From Nitrospirota bacterium (GTDB lineage: Bacteria > Nitrospirota > Leptospirillia > Leptospirillales > Leptospirillaceae): DNA of 45,230 nucleotides. The stretch covers positions 1-45,230 of the forward strand of contig DAHXNG010000060.1 in assembly GCA_027366615.1 (NCBI GenBank), read 5' to 3'. Under the pieces are notes generated by a model. That model was not told where the DNA came from, ran no database searches, and was given only the letters and a program-made list of their open reading frames with translations. This document shows, in pieces, positions 1 through 8,427 of this stretch (the stretch's first letter is position 1; each line of letters opens with the position of its first letter). The position numbers and the translations under genes are program-made.

Positions 1-8
1 TGACTGAC

Positions 9-446
9 TCACGACAAAGCCTCGCTCTCAGGAAGTGGATGCCCGGCCCCCCCCTTCTGACCTCTATCAGAGACCGAAACGGCCGCGACTCCCGCACAGA
101 CGAGAAGAATTCCTGACCAGCGTAGGGGGGGAATCGTCTCCCCCAGAAAGAAAAGTGCTGAAAGTGGCGTCAGAACATAGCCGATGGATGTAAGCGGAAT
201 GATATAGGAGACGTCCGACACAGAAAGGAGTTCCATCAGAATCCCGAAATGAAGAGCTTCGAAGGCGGTTCCGATGAGGACCTGGGGAGATTTTAGCACG
301 GGGATCAGAAAGGAAAGCGAGGAGAGAGACTGCCCAGAAAATCCAGGAACGATGGCCAAGCCTCTCTTGATCAGGACAAAGCCGATAGCTTCGGAGATGA
401 GACCGGCAAGGAGGAGGCCCCAGAGCTTCCGCCGCGAGAAAGACAC
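9..446 (-). CDS. Small DMT-family (EamA-like) membrane protein
   Basis: This 145-residue protein looks like a half-size drug/metabolite transporter unit. It has about four hydrophobic segments, near residues 8-28, 40-58, 72-100 and 108-126, and an EamA-like C-terminal stretch (FFLGETIPPLRWSGILLV) in which a membrane segment follows a G-E-x-(I/P) turn. The start is GTG with a GGAGG five bases upstream. It begins 11 bases after the tatA stop, so it is probably the last gene of the nuo-tatA transcript as far as the window shows. Substrate is unknown. Small EamA proteins of this size usually act as dimers (family knowledge). The hydrophilic tail after residue 126 is short and carries no motif I recognise. 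It could also be an EmrE/ArnE-like flippase subunit; the sequence alone does not decide. Confidence 0.8.
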   Translation of the reverse strand: MSFSRRKLWGLLLAGLISEAIGFVLIKRGLAIVPGFSGQSLSSLSFLIPVLKSPQVLIGTAFEALHFGILMELLSVSDVSYIIPLTSIGYVLTPLSALFFLGETIPPLRWSGILLVCAGVAAVSVSDRGQKGGAGHPLPESEALS

Positions 447-457
447 AGCGGCCTCCG

Positions 458-646
458 TTACTTCTTTGACTCGAGCTTCTCGTCGTGGTCAGACTGCTCG
501 GGCGACTCTTTAATGGAGCGCTTGAAATTCGATATCGCCTTTCCCATGCCAGAGCCGATCTCGGGAAGCTTCTTTGCCCCGAAGACAAGCATGACGATAA
601 GAAGGATGACTATCAGGTGGACCGGCTCAAAAAGTCCTGTCAGCAT
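458..646 (-). CDS. tatA: Sec-independent translocase protein TatA
   Basis: A 62-residue TatA/E-type subunit of the twin-arginine translocase, which forms the pore-like assembly that exports folded proteins across the inner membrane. It has one N-terminal membrane helix (residues about 6-23), the FGAKKLPE hinge motif typical of TatA (family FG followed by K/R-LP), an amphipathic helix starting [15 protein letters not shown], and a short charged tail rich in Glu, Asp and Lys. The start is ATG with GGGAGG seven bases upstream. tatB and tatC are not in the window. It follows nuoN after a 90-base gap that holds a strong hairpin, so it may be read through from nuo or have its own promoter. Family membership is clear; TatA versus TatE cannot be separated. 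Confidence 0.93.
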   Translation of the reverse strand: MLTGLFEPVHLIVILLIVMLVFGAKKLPEIGSGMGKAISNFKRSIKESPEQSDHDEKLESKK

Positions 647-689
647 GCGAATACCTCCCGTTGGATGATCCCTGTCTTATAAGTATACA

Positions 690-720
690 CCGGTTTTCTC
701 CTCGTGGAGGAAAAAACCGG
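690..720. repeat. 14-bp perfect hairpin between nuoN and tatA
   Basis: On the minus strand CCGGTTTTTTCCTC pairs with GAGGAGAAAACCGG around a three-base CAC loop, giving 14 consecutive pairs including one G-T. No T-run follows on the minus strand, so it is not a classic intrinsic terminator for the nuo operon. It could be a processing or mRNA-stabilising site, or a terminator working in a non-standard way. The next bases, TGTATACTTATAAG, resemble a -10 region that might serve tatA. Confidence 0.75.
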
Positions 721-736
721 CTCGTGGGGATCCCGC

Positions 737-2182
737 TCAGGGAACGAGAATCGCAAGCGAGGTCTCGATGTAGTGGACAAACGGAAGGGGAAAGATCCCG
801 AGAATGACCGTCATGGCTGCCGTAACGAAGAGGGCCATCCCTTCCATGCGGTTGGGGGCAAACTCGACAGTCTCGACAGGATCCTTCATGTACATCGCCA
901 TAACGACCCGGATGTAGTAGTAGGCACCGACGGCACTCAAAAGGACGCCGACCACTGCGAGCCAGGTATATCCGGCATGGACGGCGGCCATGAAGATGTA
1001 GAACTTCGCCAGAAATCCGCCGAAGGGGGGAATTCCTGCGAGGGAAAACATGAAAATCAGCATCAGGAAGGCTGCCAGCGGATTCTTCTTGTTGAGGCCG
1101 ACGAAGTCCGAAATCTCTTCCCCTTCGACCCCCTTTCGGCGGAGGATCAGGATGATGCCGAAAGAGCCAAGCGTCATAAAAAGGTATGTGAACATATAGA
1201 ACATAAGGGCAAAGAGGCTCTCCCGGCTCGGGTTCAGAAGGGCGATAACCGCATACCCGGCGTGGCCGATTGAGGAGTAAGCCAGCATCCTTTTGATATT
1301 CGTCTGAACCAGGGCGACGATATTTCCGACAATCATGGAGAGGATGGCCACCATTACGATGAGAAGTGACCAGTGGTCGCGGTTGGAGGAAAAGGCCACC
1401 CAGAAGACTCTGAGGAAGACACCAAAGGCGGCGACCTTGCCCACCGAGGCCATGAATCCGGTCACAACGGTCGGGGCCCCCTCGTAGACATCGGGCGTCC
1501 ACATATGAAAAGGAGCGGCCGAGACCTTGAAGGCAAACCCAACCATCGTCAGGATCATCCCCGCAAAGACCATCGGACGAAGGGCTCCGGGGTTCGAAAT
1601 GAACTGGGCAAGCCCGCTCAGCGTCTCCGTCCCGGAGGCTCCGTAGAGAAGAGAAACCCCGTAAAGAAAGATCGCGGCGGCAAAGGCCCCGAGGAGAAAG
1701 TACTTGAATGAGGCTTCCACCGAACGAAGCGAGTTCCTCTTGAGCCCCACAAGAACATAGAAGCACAGGGACATGAGCTCGATTCCCAGAAAGAGGGTAA
1801 TGAGATCACCGGCCGAGACCATGATCATCATGCCGACTGCGGCGAAAAGAAGGAAGCCGTAGTACTCCCCGACATGGATCTCCTCCTTCTCGAGGTAGGG
1901 AAGCGAGAAGAGGATGGTGAGGATCGTCCCCAGATAGATCACCATCTTAAAGAAGTTCGAGAAGGGGTCGACGATATAAAGTCCCTGATAGAGGGGAAGA
2001 CCTTTTCCGTTGAGCCCTAGGGTGGCGATCATCGCAAAAACCAGCGCGAAGATGGCAAAGATGCCGAGAAGTGAACGTTTTTTCGCTGGAACAAAGGGTT
2101 CCATGAGAAAAAGGAGACTTCCCAGAACAGTCAGGTAGATCTCTGGCATCGTTCCCATGATGTTGACCGGGGAGAAATTCAT
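737..2182 (-). CDS. nuoN: NADH-quinone oxidoreductase subunit N (NuoN)
   Basis: One of the three antiporter-like proton-pumping membrane subunits of complex I (proton_antipo_M family). About 14 membrane helices cover the 481 residues. The conserved central region contains KYFLLGAFAAAIFLYG, AAPFHMWTPDVYEGAP (the canonical P-F-H-x-W-x-P-D-x-Y-E-G-A-P block) and the Lys of GFMASVGKVAAF, which belongs to the proton path in the family. The preferred start is ATG at 2182, eight bases after AAGGAG; the ORF track's start is a TTG one codon earlier. It is the last nuo gene, after nuoM. Length is normal for NuoN, and nothing is missing. Confidence 0.96.
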   Translation of the reverse strand: MNFSPVNIMGTMPEIYLTVLGSLLFLMEPFVPAKKRSLLGIFAIFALVFAMIATLGLNGKGLPLYQGLYIVDPFSNFFKMVIYLGTILTILFSLPYLEKEEIHVGEYYGFLLFAAVGMMIMVSAGDLITLFLGIELMSLCFYVLVGLKRNSLRSVEASFKYFLLGAFAAAIFLYGVSLLYGASGTETLSGLAQFISNPGALRPMVFAGMILTMVGFAFKVSAAPFHMWTPDVYEGAPTVVTGFMASVGKVAAFGVFLRVFWVAFSSNRDHWSLLIVMVAILSMIVGNIVALVQTNIKRMLAYSSIGHAGYAVIALLNPSRESLFALMFYMFTYLFMTLGSFGIILILRRKGVEGEEISDFVGLNKKNPLAAFLMLIFMFSLAGIPPFGGFLAKFYIFMAAVHAGYTWLAVVGVLLSAVGAYYYIRVVMAMYMKDPVETVEFAPNRMEGMALFVTAAMTVILGIFPLPFVHYIETSLAILVP

Positions 2183-2237
2183 CAAAAAAACTCCTTCAGA
2201 CGGTTGAAGATCCCCAACAAAAAGACATCAGTATCGA

Positions 2238-3737
2238 TTAGTGCAGCGACGCCAGCGGGACGGGCTGCATCTGCCCTACGAGGTGCGCCACGCTCTGGTG
2301 AAAGAGAGAGAGAACAGGGTTCGGGAGGAGACCGATGACGATCACCATGACGACCAGGGGAAGAAGGGAGCCCCATTCGTAAGCGTGTAAGTCCGGCATG
2401 GCGTAATTCTTCGGTGTGTAGACACCCCATACGACCCGGGAGAGCATATAGAGAAGATACATGGCCGACAGAATCACTCCCGTCGTGGCCAATGAGGAAA
2501 CCACGGCATGAGTCTTGAACGAGCCGATCAGGACAAGAAACTCCCCGACGAATGAGTTCGTTCCTGGAAGTGCCAGGGATGAAAGGGCGAAGATGACAAG
2601 AAGGGTCGAGTAGACCGGCATCTGCTTCGCAAGTCCCCCGTATTCGGAGAGGAGGCGCGAATGAGAGCGGTCGTAGAGAACGCCAATGCAAAGAAAGAGC
2701 GCTCCAGTGGTGATTCCGTGGTTGAGCATCTGCATGAGGGCGCCTTCGATCCCCTGAACATTCGCCACGAAGATACCCAGCGTCACAACGCCCATATGGC
2801 TGACGGAGGAGTAGGCAATAAGCTTCTTCATGTCCTCTTGGGCAAGCGCCATGAAGGCGCCCCAGATGATGGCGATAACCGAAAGGGTCAGCATGAAGGG
2901 CGTAAAGAAATGTGAGGCATCGGGAAACATCGGGAGAGAGAATCGGAGGAACCCGTAGGCTCCCATCTTGAGCATGATGGAGGCAAGGATGACCGAACCG
3001 GCTGTCGGGGCCTCCACGTGGGCATCAGGCAACCATGTATGGAATGGAAACATCGGGATCTTGACCGCAAAGGCGACGAACATCGCAAGGAAGGCCAGAA
3101 TCTGGAAGGTCATCGGGTAGTGTTGGCCAGAAAGACGCGTGATGTCAAAGGTATGGCCACCGACGAAGTAAAGGGCGATGATCGAGACGAGAAGAAGCAG
3201 GGAACCCGCAAGAGTATAGAGAAAAAACTTGATGGCGGCATAGATGCGGTTCGGACCTCCCCATACTCCGATGATCAGGTACATGGGAATGAGCATTGCC
3301 TCCCAGAAAACGTAGAAAAGAACGAAGTCGGTAGCACAGAAGACACCGATCATCGCCCCTTCCAGAACCAGAATGTTGATCATGAAAAGGGGAAGGTTTT
3401 TCGAGATTCCGACCCAGGAGGTGAGGATCGTCATCGGCATGAGAAAGGTGGTCATGACGATCAGCACAAGGCTGATCCCGTCAATTCCCAATGCGTAGTG
3501 GATGTTCCCGAAGGGGATCCACAGATGGTTTTCGACAAACTGCATCTGGTAGAGGTGAGGATTGTTTCCAATCAGCAGGGAGAGCGAGAGGAGAAACTCG
3601 ATGACAGTGATCCCCAGCGCTATCCACTTGACGACTCCGTCCGTTCCGGTCCGTTTGTAGAAGGGCAGGAGGAGAAGGGAGGCGACAACCGGAAAGAAGA
3701 TCAAAAATGTCAGAATCGGTACGGACAAAAAAGTCAT
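2238..3737 (-). CDS. nuoM: NADH-quinone oxidoreductase subunit M (NuoM)
   Basis: Antiporter-like proton-pumping subunit of complex I, 499 residues and about 14 membrane helices. The family blocks are present: FYVFWEAMLIPMYLIIG with the conserved Glu in the fifth helix, KFFLYTLAGS, PFHTWLPDAHVEAPTAGSV, the Lys of MLKMGAYG and KKLIAYSSVSHMG. It lies between nuoL and nuoN in the usual order, with a 103-base gap from nuoL and 52 bases to nuoN. ATG start with GAGG about ten bases upstream. There is a single NuoM in this operon, so nothing here suggests the duplicated-NuoM (2M) type of complex I. Confidence 0.97.
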   Translation of the reverse strand: MTFLSVPILTFLIFFPVVASLLLLPFYKRTGTDGVVKWIALGITVIEFLLSLSLLIGNNPHLYQMQFVENHLWIPFGNIHYALGIDGISLVLIVMTTFLMPMTILTSWVGISKNLPLFMINILVLEGAMIGVFCATDFVLFYVFWEAMLIPMYLIIGVWGGPNRIYAAIKFFLYTLAGSLLLLVSIIALYFVGGHTFDITRLSGQHYPMTFQILAFLAMFVAFAVKIPMFPFHTWLPDAHVEAPTAGSVILASIMLKMGAYGFLRFSLPMFPDASHFFTPFMLTLSVIAIIWGAFMALAQEDMKKLIAYSSVSHMGVVTLGIFVANVQGIEGALMQMLNHGITTGALFLCIGVLYDRSHSRLLSEYGGLAKQMPVYSTLLVIFALSSLALPGTNSFVGEFLVLIGSFKTHAVVSSLATTGVILSAMYLLYMLSRVVWGVYTPKNYAMPDLHAYEWGSLLPLVVMVIVIGLLPNPVLSLFHQSVAHLVGQMQPVPLASLH

Positions 3738-3840
3738 CAGGCATCATCCTCTTCGATATTGGTCCCCGGAGCGGGCAAATGCCTCCCCGGAAAAAGAATC
3801 CCACCCTCATTCCCCCAGACGGGTTCAGAGGATTCGGATC

Positions 3841-5772
3841 CTACAATCTGTTGAACACGAGATAGAAGGCGAGAAGTCCGAAGGCGCCGATCCCCATGAC
3901 CATGGCATAGTTCTGGATCTGGCCGGACTGCAGCTTGCGCATAACTACACCGCTTCCGCGGAAGAAGCTTCCGACACCATTGACAATGCCGTCGATGACC
4001 CCCTTGTCGAGTTCCTGCCAGAAGAGGCGACCGATAATGAAGGAGGGGCGTACAAAAACAGCATCGTAAAGCTCATCAAAATACCACTTATGAAGAGAGA
4101 TCCTATAGAAGAAGGAGAGATTCTTCGCGAGAGCCCCGGGGATAGCGGACTCTTTACCGTAGAGAACCCATGCACCAATGATACCCAAGACTCCGACTGC
4201 GACAGAAATCCCCTTGAGGGCATTTTCGGAAAGGCCACCCGCACCTTCGTGGACCTGAGGGAGGGGCAACTCCTGAGCCAGATAATTCAGAATCCCGTAG
4301 TGTTCCCCAGCCCAGCCGGCAAAGATCGCGCCAATTGCAAGAACGATGAGGGGGATCGTCATGGTCAGAGGGCTCTCGTGAGGGTGGACGGCATGGCCGT
4401 GGGCCTCGGAGTGAAAGCGCTCCTTCCCGCCGAAGACAAGGAAGAGCAGTCTGAATGTGTAGAAAGCGGTCAGTGCCGCCGTCAGAACCCCGATAAGCCA
4501 GAGCATCTGCCCCAGGGGACCCTGCTGGTAAGCGGTGACCAGGATCAGGTCTTTACTGTAGTATCCGGCAAAAGGAGGAATCCCGGAAAGGGCCAGTGAA
4601 CCGATCAGCATCGTTGCAAAGGTAAGACCGATGTATTTTCGGAGACCTCCCATCCTGAAAACATCCTGCTCCCCTGAGAGGGAGTGGATCACCGATCCCG
4701 CGCCGAGAAAGAGGAGGGCCTTGAAGGCACCATGCGTCAGGAGGTGAAAAATGCCTGCCCCATAACCGCCGAGGCCGCAAACCATGACCATGTAGCCAAG
4801 CTGGCTCATCGTCGAATAGGCCACGATCTTCTTGATGTCGGGCTGAGTCAGTGCAATGGTCGCCGCAACGATGGCGGTGATTGCACCGGTCCAGGCCACC
4901 ACATGAAGGGCAAATGGAGCCGCATTGTAGAGAGGGTTCATCCGGGCAATCATGAAAACGCCTGCCGTCACCATCGTCGCGGCATGGATCAGTGCGGAGA
5001 TGGGTGTTGGACCTTCCATGGCATCAGGAAGCCAGGGGTGAAGGGGAATCTGGGCAGACTTGCCGACGGCACCAAGAAAGAGAAGAAGTGCGATCACATC
5101 GAGAACCGGAACATGCCAGTTTCCGCCGAAGGCCGCCGAAATATTCACCGTCTCGTGAAGGTGTGAGGCCATAGCAGGAAAGATTTCCGCGAAGCGAACA
5201 GAGCCGAAGGTATCGTAGATAAGGAAAATCCCAAGAAGAAAACCGAAATCCCCCACGCGGTTCATGATGAAGGCCTTGTTGGCTGCCAACCAGGAAGGCC
5301 TTCTTTCGTACCAGTGAACAATAAGAAGATAGGAGCAAAGGCCCACGGCCTCCCAGAAGATGAACATCTCGACGAGATTGTCGGAAAGAACCAGCATGAT
5401 CATCGAGAAGGTAAAAAGGGAGATGTAGGCAAAGAAACGATCGTAGCCGGAGTCTCCGTGCATATAGCCGATGGTATAGAGATGGACAAGCATGGCCACC
5501 GTGGTCACCATAAAGAGCATGATGGCCGCCAAATGGTCGTACTGGAGGGAGATCCCGACATCAAGGTTTCCCGATCGGATCCAGTCGTAGACCAAGGTCA
5601 GGCTTGGCGGGGCGGTAAAGCTCTTGAAGAACTCCATTGTCGCAATGGCCCAGGAAATCGTGACAAGCGGAAGGGCGATGAGGTGCCCTTTTCCCTTGAA
5701 AAAGGGCCAGAAGATTCCCACGATCAGGAATCCGAGCAACGGCAGAAGCGGAATAAGAAGAATCGGCATCAT
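3841..5772 (-). CDS. nuoL: NADH-quinone oxidoreductase subunit L (NuoL)
   Basis: Distal antiporter-like subunit of complex I, which in the family carries the long lateral helix running along the membrane arm. It is 643 residues, with an N-terminal proton_antipo_N segment (about residues 65-115), the core FIFWEAVGLCSYLLIVHWYE with the conserved Glu, HPWLPDAMEGPTPISALIHA, KKIVAYSTMSQLGYM, and a long C-terminal portion with HKWYFDELYDAVFVRP near residues 563-578 and a last membrane helix. Start is ATG-ATG with GAGGGAG upstream. It follows nuoK by 22 bases. Length and motifs are normal for a full-length NuoL with lateral helix. Confidence 0.97.
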   Translation of the reverse strand: MMPILLIPLLPLLGFLIVGIFWPFFKGKGHLIALPLVTISWAIATMEFFKSFTAPPSLTLVYDWIRSGNLDVGISLQYDHLAAIMLFMVTTVAMLVHLYTIGYMHGDSGYDRFFAYISLFTFSMIMLVLSDNLVEMFIFWEAVGLCSYLLIVHWYERRPSWLAANKAFIMNRVGDFGFLLGIFLIYDTFGSVRFAEIFPAMASHLHETVNISAAFGGNWHVPVLDVIALLLFLGAVGKSAQIPLHPWLPDAMEGPTPISALIHAATMVTAGVFMIARMNPLYNAAPFALHVVAWTGAITAIVAATIALTQPDIKKIVAYSTMSQLGYMVMVCGLGGYGAGIFHLLTHGAFKALLFLGAGSVIHSLSGEQDVFRMGGLRKYIGLTFATMLIGSLALSGIPPFAGYYSKDLILVTAYQQGPLGQMLWLIGVLTAALTAFYTFRLLFLVFGGKERFHSEAHGHAVHPHESPLTMTIPLIVLAIGAIFAGWAGEHYGILNYLAQELPLPQVHEGAGGLSENALKGISVAVGVLGIIGAWVLYGKESAIPGALAKNLSFFYRISLHKWYFDELYDAVFVRPSFIIGRLFWQELDKGVIDGIVNGVGSFFRGSGVVMRKLQSGQIQNYAMVMGIGAFGLLAFYLVFNRL

Positions 5773-5794
5773 TTACGGGAACTCCCTCGGCAGA

Positions 5795-6097
5795 TCAAAG
5801 CTTCAGCAGGTTGTAGTCATCCATGTTGACCGACTCCTTCAACCGGAAGAGGGAGATAATGATCCCCAGTCCGATTGCGACCTCGGCCGCTGCCACGGTA
5901 ATCACAAAAAAGACGAAGATCTGCCCGTCGATCAGGTGAAGGTAGTCGCTAAAGGCGACAAAGTTGATGTTGACGGCATTCAGCATGATCTCTATACAGA
6001 GAAGGACCACCACGATATTGCGGCGGATAAGAACACCGACCAGACCCGTCACAAACATCATTGCTGACAGAGCCACATACCACGACAACGGAACCAT
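5795..6097 (-). CDS. nuoK: NADH-quinone oxidoreductase subunit K (NuoK)
   Basis: Small membrane subunit of complex I (MrpC/NuoK family), 100 residues with three membrane helices. It shows the conserved Glu pair of the proton path: [19 protein letters not shown] in helix two and [19 protein letters not shown] in helix three. I chose the internal ATG at 6097 rather than the track's GTG at 6103 because AGGGAG lies five bases before it and it gives the family's usual length of 100. It sits between nuoJ (53-59 bases upstream) and nuoL in standard order. Confidence 0.96.
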   Translation of the reverse strand: MVPLSWYVALSAMMFVTGLVGVLIRRNIVVVLLCIEIMLNAVNINFVAFSDYLHLIDGQIFVFFVITVAAAEVAIGLGIIISLFRLKESVNMDDYNLLKL

Positions 6098-6156
6098 CGA
6101 CACTCCCTGATAATCTTGCGATTAGTCGACTCTGACGAGAAAAAAGCGCGGTCCGA

Positions 6157-6678
6157 CTATTCCGGACGGAACCGCCCCCGGCCCCGGGCCATGACGATTG
6201 CCCCCACGAGAGCGATCAGAAGGATGACGGAAGCCACTTCGAACGGAAAGAGATACTGTGTATAAAGAACCATACCGATCGTTTCGCTATTGCCAAGCGT
6301 GGGAACAGAGGGATGCGGGATCGCCGGAAGCTTCGGATAGAAATGGGTCTTGACGAGAAGGTATCCCAGTTCGCCGATAGCCAGAAGCGAAAGAAGAATC
6401 GCCCAGGGGGTCTGCTTCTGGAGAGGCGTAGATCCTCCCCCCTGGAGATTCAGAAGCATGACAACAAAGAGATAGAGGACAAGGATCGCACCGGCGTAGA
6501 CGAGAAGCTGGACCCCGGCGAGAAAGGGAGCGTCGAGCACGATGAAAAGGCCCGCCACATGAATGAACATTCCCAGGAGAGCCATGGCGGAGTAAATGGC
6601 CACGCGGGATGCAACGACAAGGATGGCACAAACAAGTGCCATCCCGCCGAAGTAGAAAAAAGGCAGTTGCTGAATCAA
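6157..6678 (-). CDS. nuoJ: NADH-quinone oxidoreductase subunit J (NuoJ)
   Basis: Membrane subunit of complex I, 173 residues with five hydrophobic helices. The third helix is the conserved LAGVQLLVYAGAILVLYLFVVMLLN, where family structures show a pi-bulge that moves in turnover. The ORF track begins at 6864, deep inside nuoI; that part is an out-of-frame shadow. The better start is TTG at 6678: GGGAGG lies eight bases upstream, it is four bases past the nuoI stop, and it yields the usual N-terminus (LIQQLPFFYFGGMALVCAIL). The C-terminal helix carries FPFEVASVILLIALVGAIV, typical of NuoJ. Only the exact start is uncertain. Confidence 0.95.
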   Translation of the reverse strand: MIQQLPFFYFGGMALVCAILVVASRVAIYSAMALLGMFIHVAGLFIVLDAPFLAGVQLLVYAGAILVLYLFVVMLLNLQGGGSTPLQKQTPWAILLSLLAIGELGYLLVKTHFYPKLPAIPHPSVPTLGNSETIGMVLYTQYLFPFEVASVILLIALVGAIVMARGRGRFRPE

Positions 6679-6682
6679 GCCG

Positions 6683-7231
6683 CTATCCTCCCAGTGAGAT
6701 GGGGGGGAAATGGTAATACCCCTCGTCCTTGCCAGAATTTTCCGCTTCCCACATGTTCCGAACCTTGAGGTAGGCGTCGGAATCAGCACCCGCGCGATCT
6801 CCCAGCGCGAGCATCTGTTCCTTCGAGTAGATGAGCCCGTTGCGCGTGAAGGAGGAATGGGCAAACTCCTTTGTCATGGAGAGCGCGTTAACAGGGCAGG
6901 CCACGACGCAAAATCCGCAGAAGATGCAGCGCGTGAAATCAAGCGTGTATTCGCGCGCATAGCGTCTATCCGGAATCTCCGGATGAATGTCGCTCACGAC
7001 CCGGATCGCTTTGGCCGGGCAGATTGCCTCGCAAAGATCGCATCCTACGCACCGTTCCACCCCATTCTCGTATCGGCGATGGGCGATGAAACCCCGATAA
7101 CCGTCCGCAAGAACAAGTTTTTCCCGCGGGTATTGAGATGTCACCTTTTTCATGAACATGTGCCGGAGAGTGAGCTTCAGCCCCTGTCCGATCTCCGTAA
7201 AGAATATGGTGTTCAGAAATTTTTTCAACAT
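6683..7231 (-). CDS. nuoI: NADH-quinone oxidoreductase subunit I (NuoI)
   Basis: Peripheral-arm ferredoxin-like subunit that carries clusters N6a and N6b near the quinone end of complex I. It is 182 residues. An N-terminal amphipathic helix is followed by two [4Fe-4S] motifs, CVGCDLCEAICP (about residues 61-72) and CIFCGFCVVACP (about 101-112), each the full CxxCxxCxxxCP. The intervening ARE-YTLDFTRC and the following VNALSMTKEFAHSSF match the family. Start is ATG with GAGGAG upstream. nuoJ starts four bases after its stop. Confidence 0.97.
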   Translation of the reverse strand: MLKKFLNTIFFTEIGQGLKLTLRHMFMKKVTSQYPREKLVLADGYRGFIAHRRYENGVERCVGCDLCEAICPAKAIRVVSDIHPEIPDRRYAREYTLDFTRCIFCGFCVVACPVNALSMTKEFAHSSFTRNGLIYSKEQMLALGDRAGADSDAYLKVRNMWEAENSGKDEGYYHFPPISLGG

Positions 7232-7290
7232 CTTTGACTCCTCGGATTGCCTGAGATATCCCGTTATTCCAATCAGTCGTTACCGTCCGG

Positions 7291-8304
7291 CTAGCGTTCC
7301 AGAAAATATGCGGCAATCCCCGTGACGATGATATTCGCAAAGGAGACAGGGAGCATGATCTTCCATCCAAACCGCATAAGCTGATCATAGCGCAGTCGGG
7401 GAAGCGTTGCACGGATCCAGAAGAAAAAGAAGAGGAAAAAGTAAACCTTCAGGAGAAACCAGATGACGCCGGGAATAAAGCTCAAGGCCGGTATCGGGGG
7501 GTTCCATCCTCCAAGAAAAAGAATGGTGGCGATCGATGAGACGATAATCATGTTGGCATATTCTGCCAGATAATACAGGGAAAACCTCATCCCCGAATAC
7601 TCGGTAAAGAATCCTGCCACAAGTTCGGACTCGGCCTCGGGAAGATCGAATGGAGTCCGGTTTGTCTCGGCAATGCCCGAGATCACGTAGATCACAAAGG
7701 CCACGATCTGGGGGAAGATGTACCAGTGCCAGAAGCCTCCGGACTGTGCATCCTCGATCTTGACGAGAGACATCGAGCCCGAAAGGATCAGGACCCCAAT
7801 GACGGACATTCCTGCGGTCAGCTCGTAGCTGATGACCTGGGCGGCTGAACGAAGGGCTCCGAGAATGGAATACTTGCTGTTCGAGGCCCATCCGCCGAGG
7901 AGAATTCCATAGGCACCAATGGAGGAGAGTGCCAAAATAAGGAGGATCCCCACGTTGATGTCGGCGATGTAGGGGTGAAGGGTAATCCCCATGAGGGAGA
8001 AGGAATCATGTCCGAAGGGGATAACCGAAAAGGCCAGGATCGCAGGGACCAGAGAGATGACGGGGGCGATACGAAAGATCACCCGGTTCGCCTCGCTCGG
8101 AATGATATCTTCCTTGGAAAGGAGCTTGATGCCGTCCGCCAGAGGTTGAAGAAGCCCCCAGGGACCGACCTCCATCGGACCAAGACGGTCCTGCATGAAA
8201 CCAAGAACCTTGCGCTCAAGATATGTCAGATACGCAATCATCGTCAGTACTACAAAAAGGACGCCCAGCATGACGACAAGGGCTCCGATGAGGTCGTTGG
8301 CCAA
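7291..8304 (-). CDS. nuoH: NADH-quinone oxidoreductase subunit H (NuoH)
   Basis: Membrane subunit at the junction of the two arms of complex I, forming much of the quinone chamber. It is 337 residues with about eight or nine helices. Conserved segments include YLERKVLGFMQDRLGPMEVGPWGLLQPLADGIKL, EDIIPSEANR, the acidic funnel region AETNRTPFDLPEAESELVAGFFTEYSGM, and a C-terminal WIRATLPRLRYDQLM. The start is TTG preceded by AGGAAAGGG; no ATG lies nearby in frame. It follows nuoG after a 123-base gap that contains two hairpins. Confidence 0.97.
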   Translation of the reverse strand: MANDLIGALVVMLGVLFVVLTMIAYLTYLERKVLGFMQDRLGPMEVGPWGLLQPLADGIKLLSKEDIIPSEANRVIFRIAPVISLVPAILAFSVIPFGHDSFSLMGITLHPYIADINVGILLILALSSIGAYGILLGGWASNSKYSILGALRSAAQVISYELTAGMSVIGVLILSGSMSLVKIEDAQSGGFWHWYIFPQIVAFVIYVISGIAETNRTPFDLPEAESELVAGFFTEYSGMRFSLYYLAEYANMIIVSSIATILFLGGWNPPIPALSFIPGVIWFLLKVYFFLFFFFWIRATLPRLRYDQLMRFGWKIMLPVSFANIIVTGIAAYFLER

Positions 8305-8322
8305 ACCCTACCCTTTCCTGTT

Positions 8323-8385
8323 AACTCCCGAAATTCCGGGGGCTTTCAACACACAAAAACCCTTTTTCGGGAAGAATTCTTCCCG
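8323..8385. repeat. Two hairpins in the nuoG-nuoH gap
   Basis: The gap between nuoG and nuoH holds a perfect 18-base palindrome, CGGGAAGAATTCTTCCCG (8368-8385), and closer to nuoH a shorter inverted repeat, CTCCCG/CGGGGG around AAATTC (about 8325-8342). On the minus strand the palindrome is followed by AAAAAGGGTTTTTG, which is not a clean terminator. The repeats are seen directly. A role in processing or differential expression within the operon is inference. Confidence 0.6.
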
Positions 8386-8427
8386 TCCGATCGATAAGTT
8401 CTCGATGACTCTTGAGAGGGTGCTCCG

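Noticed and set aside
627-1766. 379-residue minus-strand ORF overlapping nuoN in another frame
   Set aside because: Out-of-frame shadow, Arg/Cys/Ser-rich, while nuoN is complete in its own frame.
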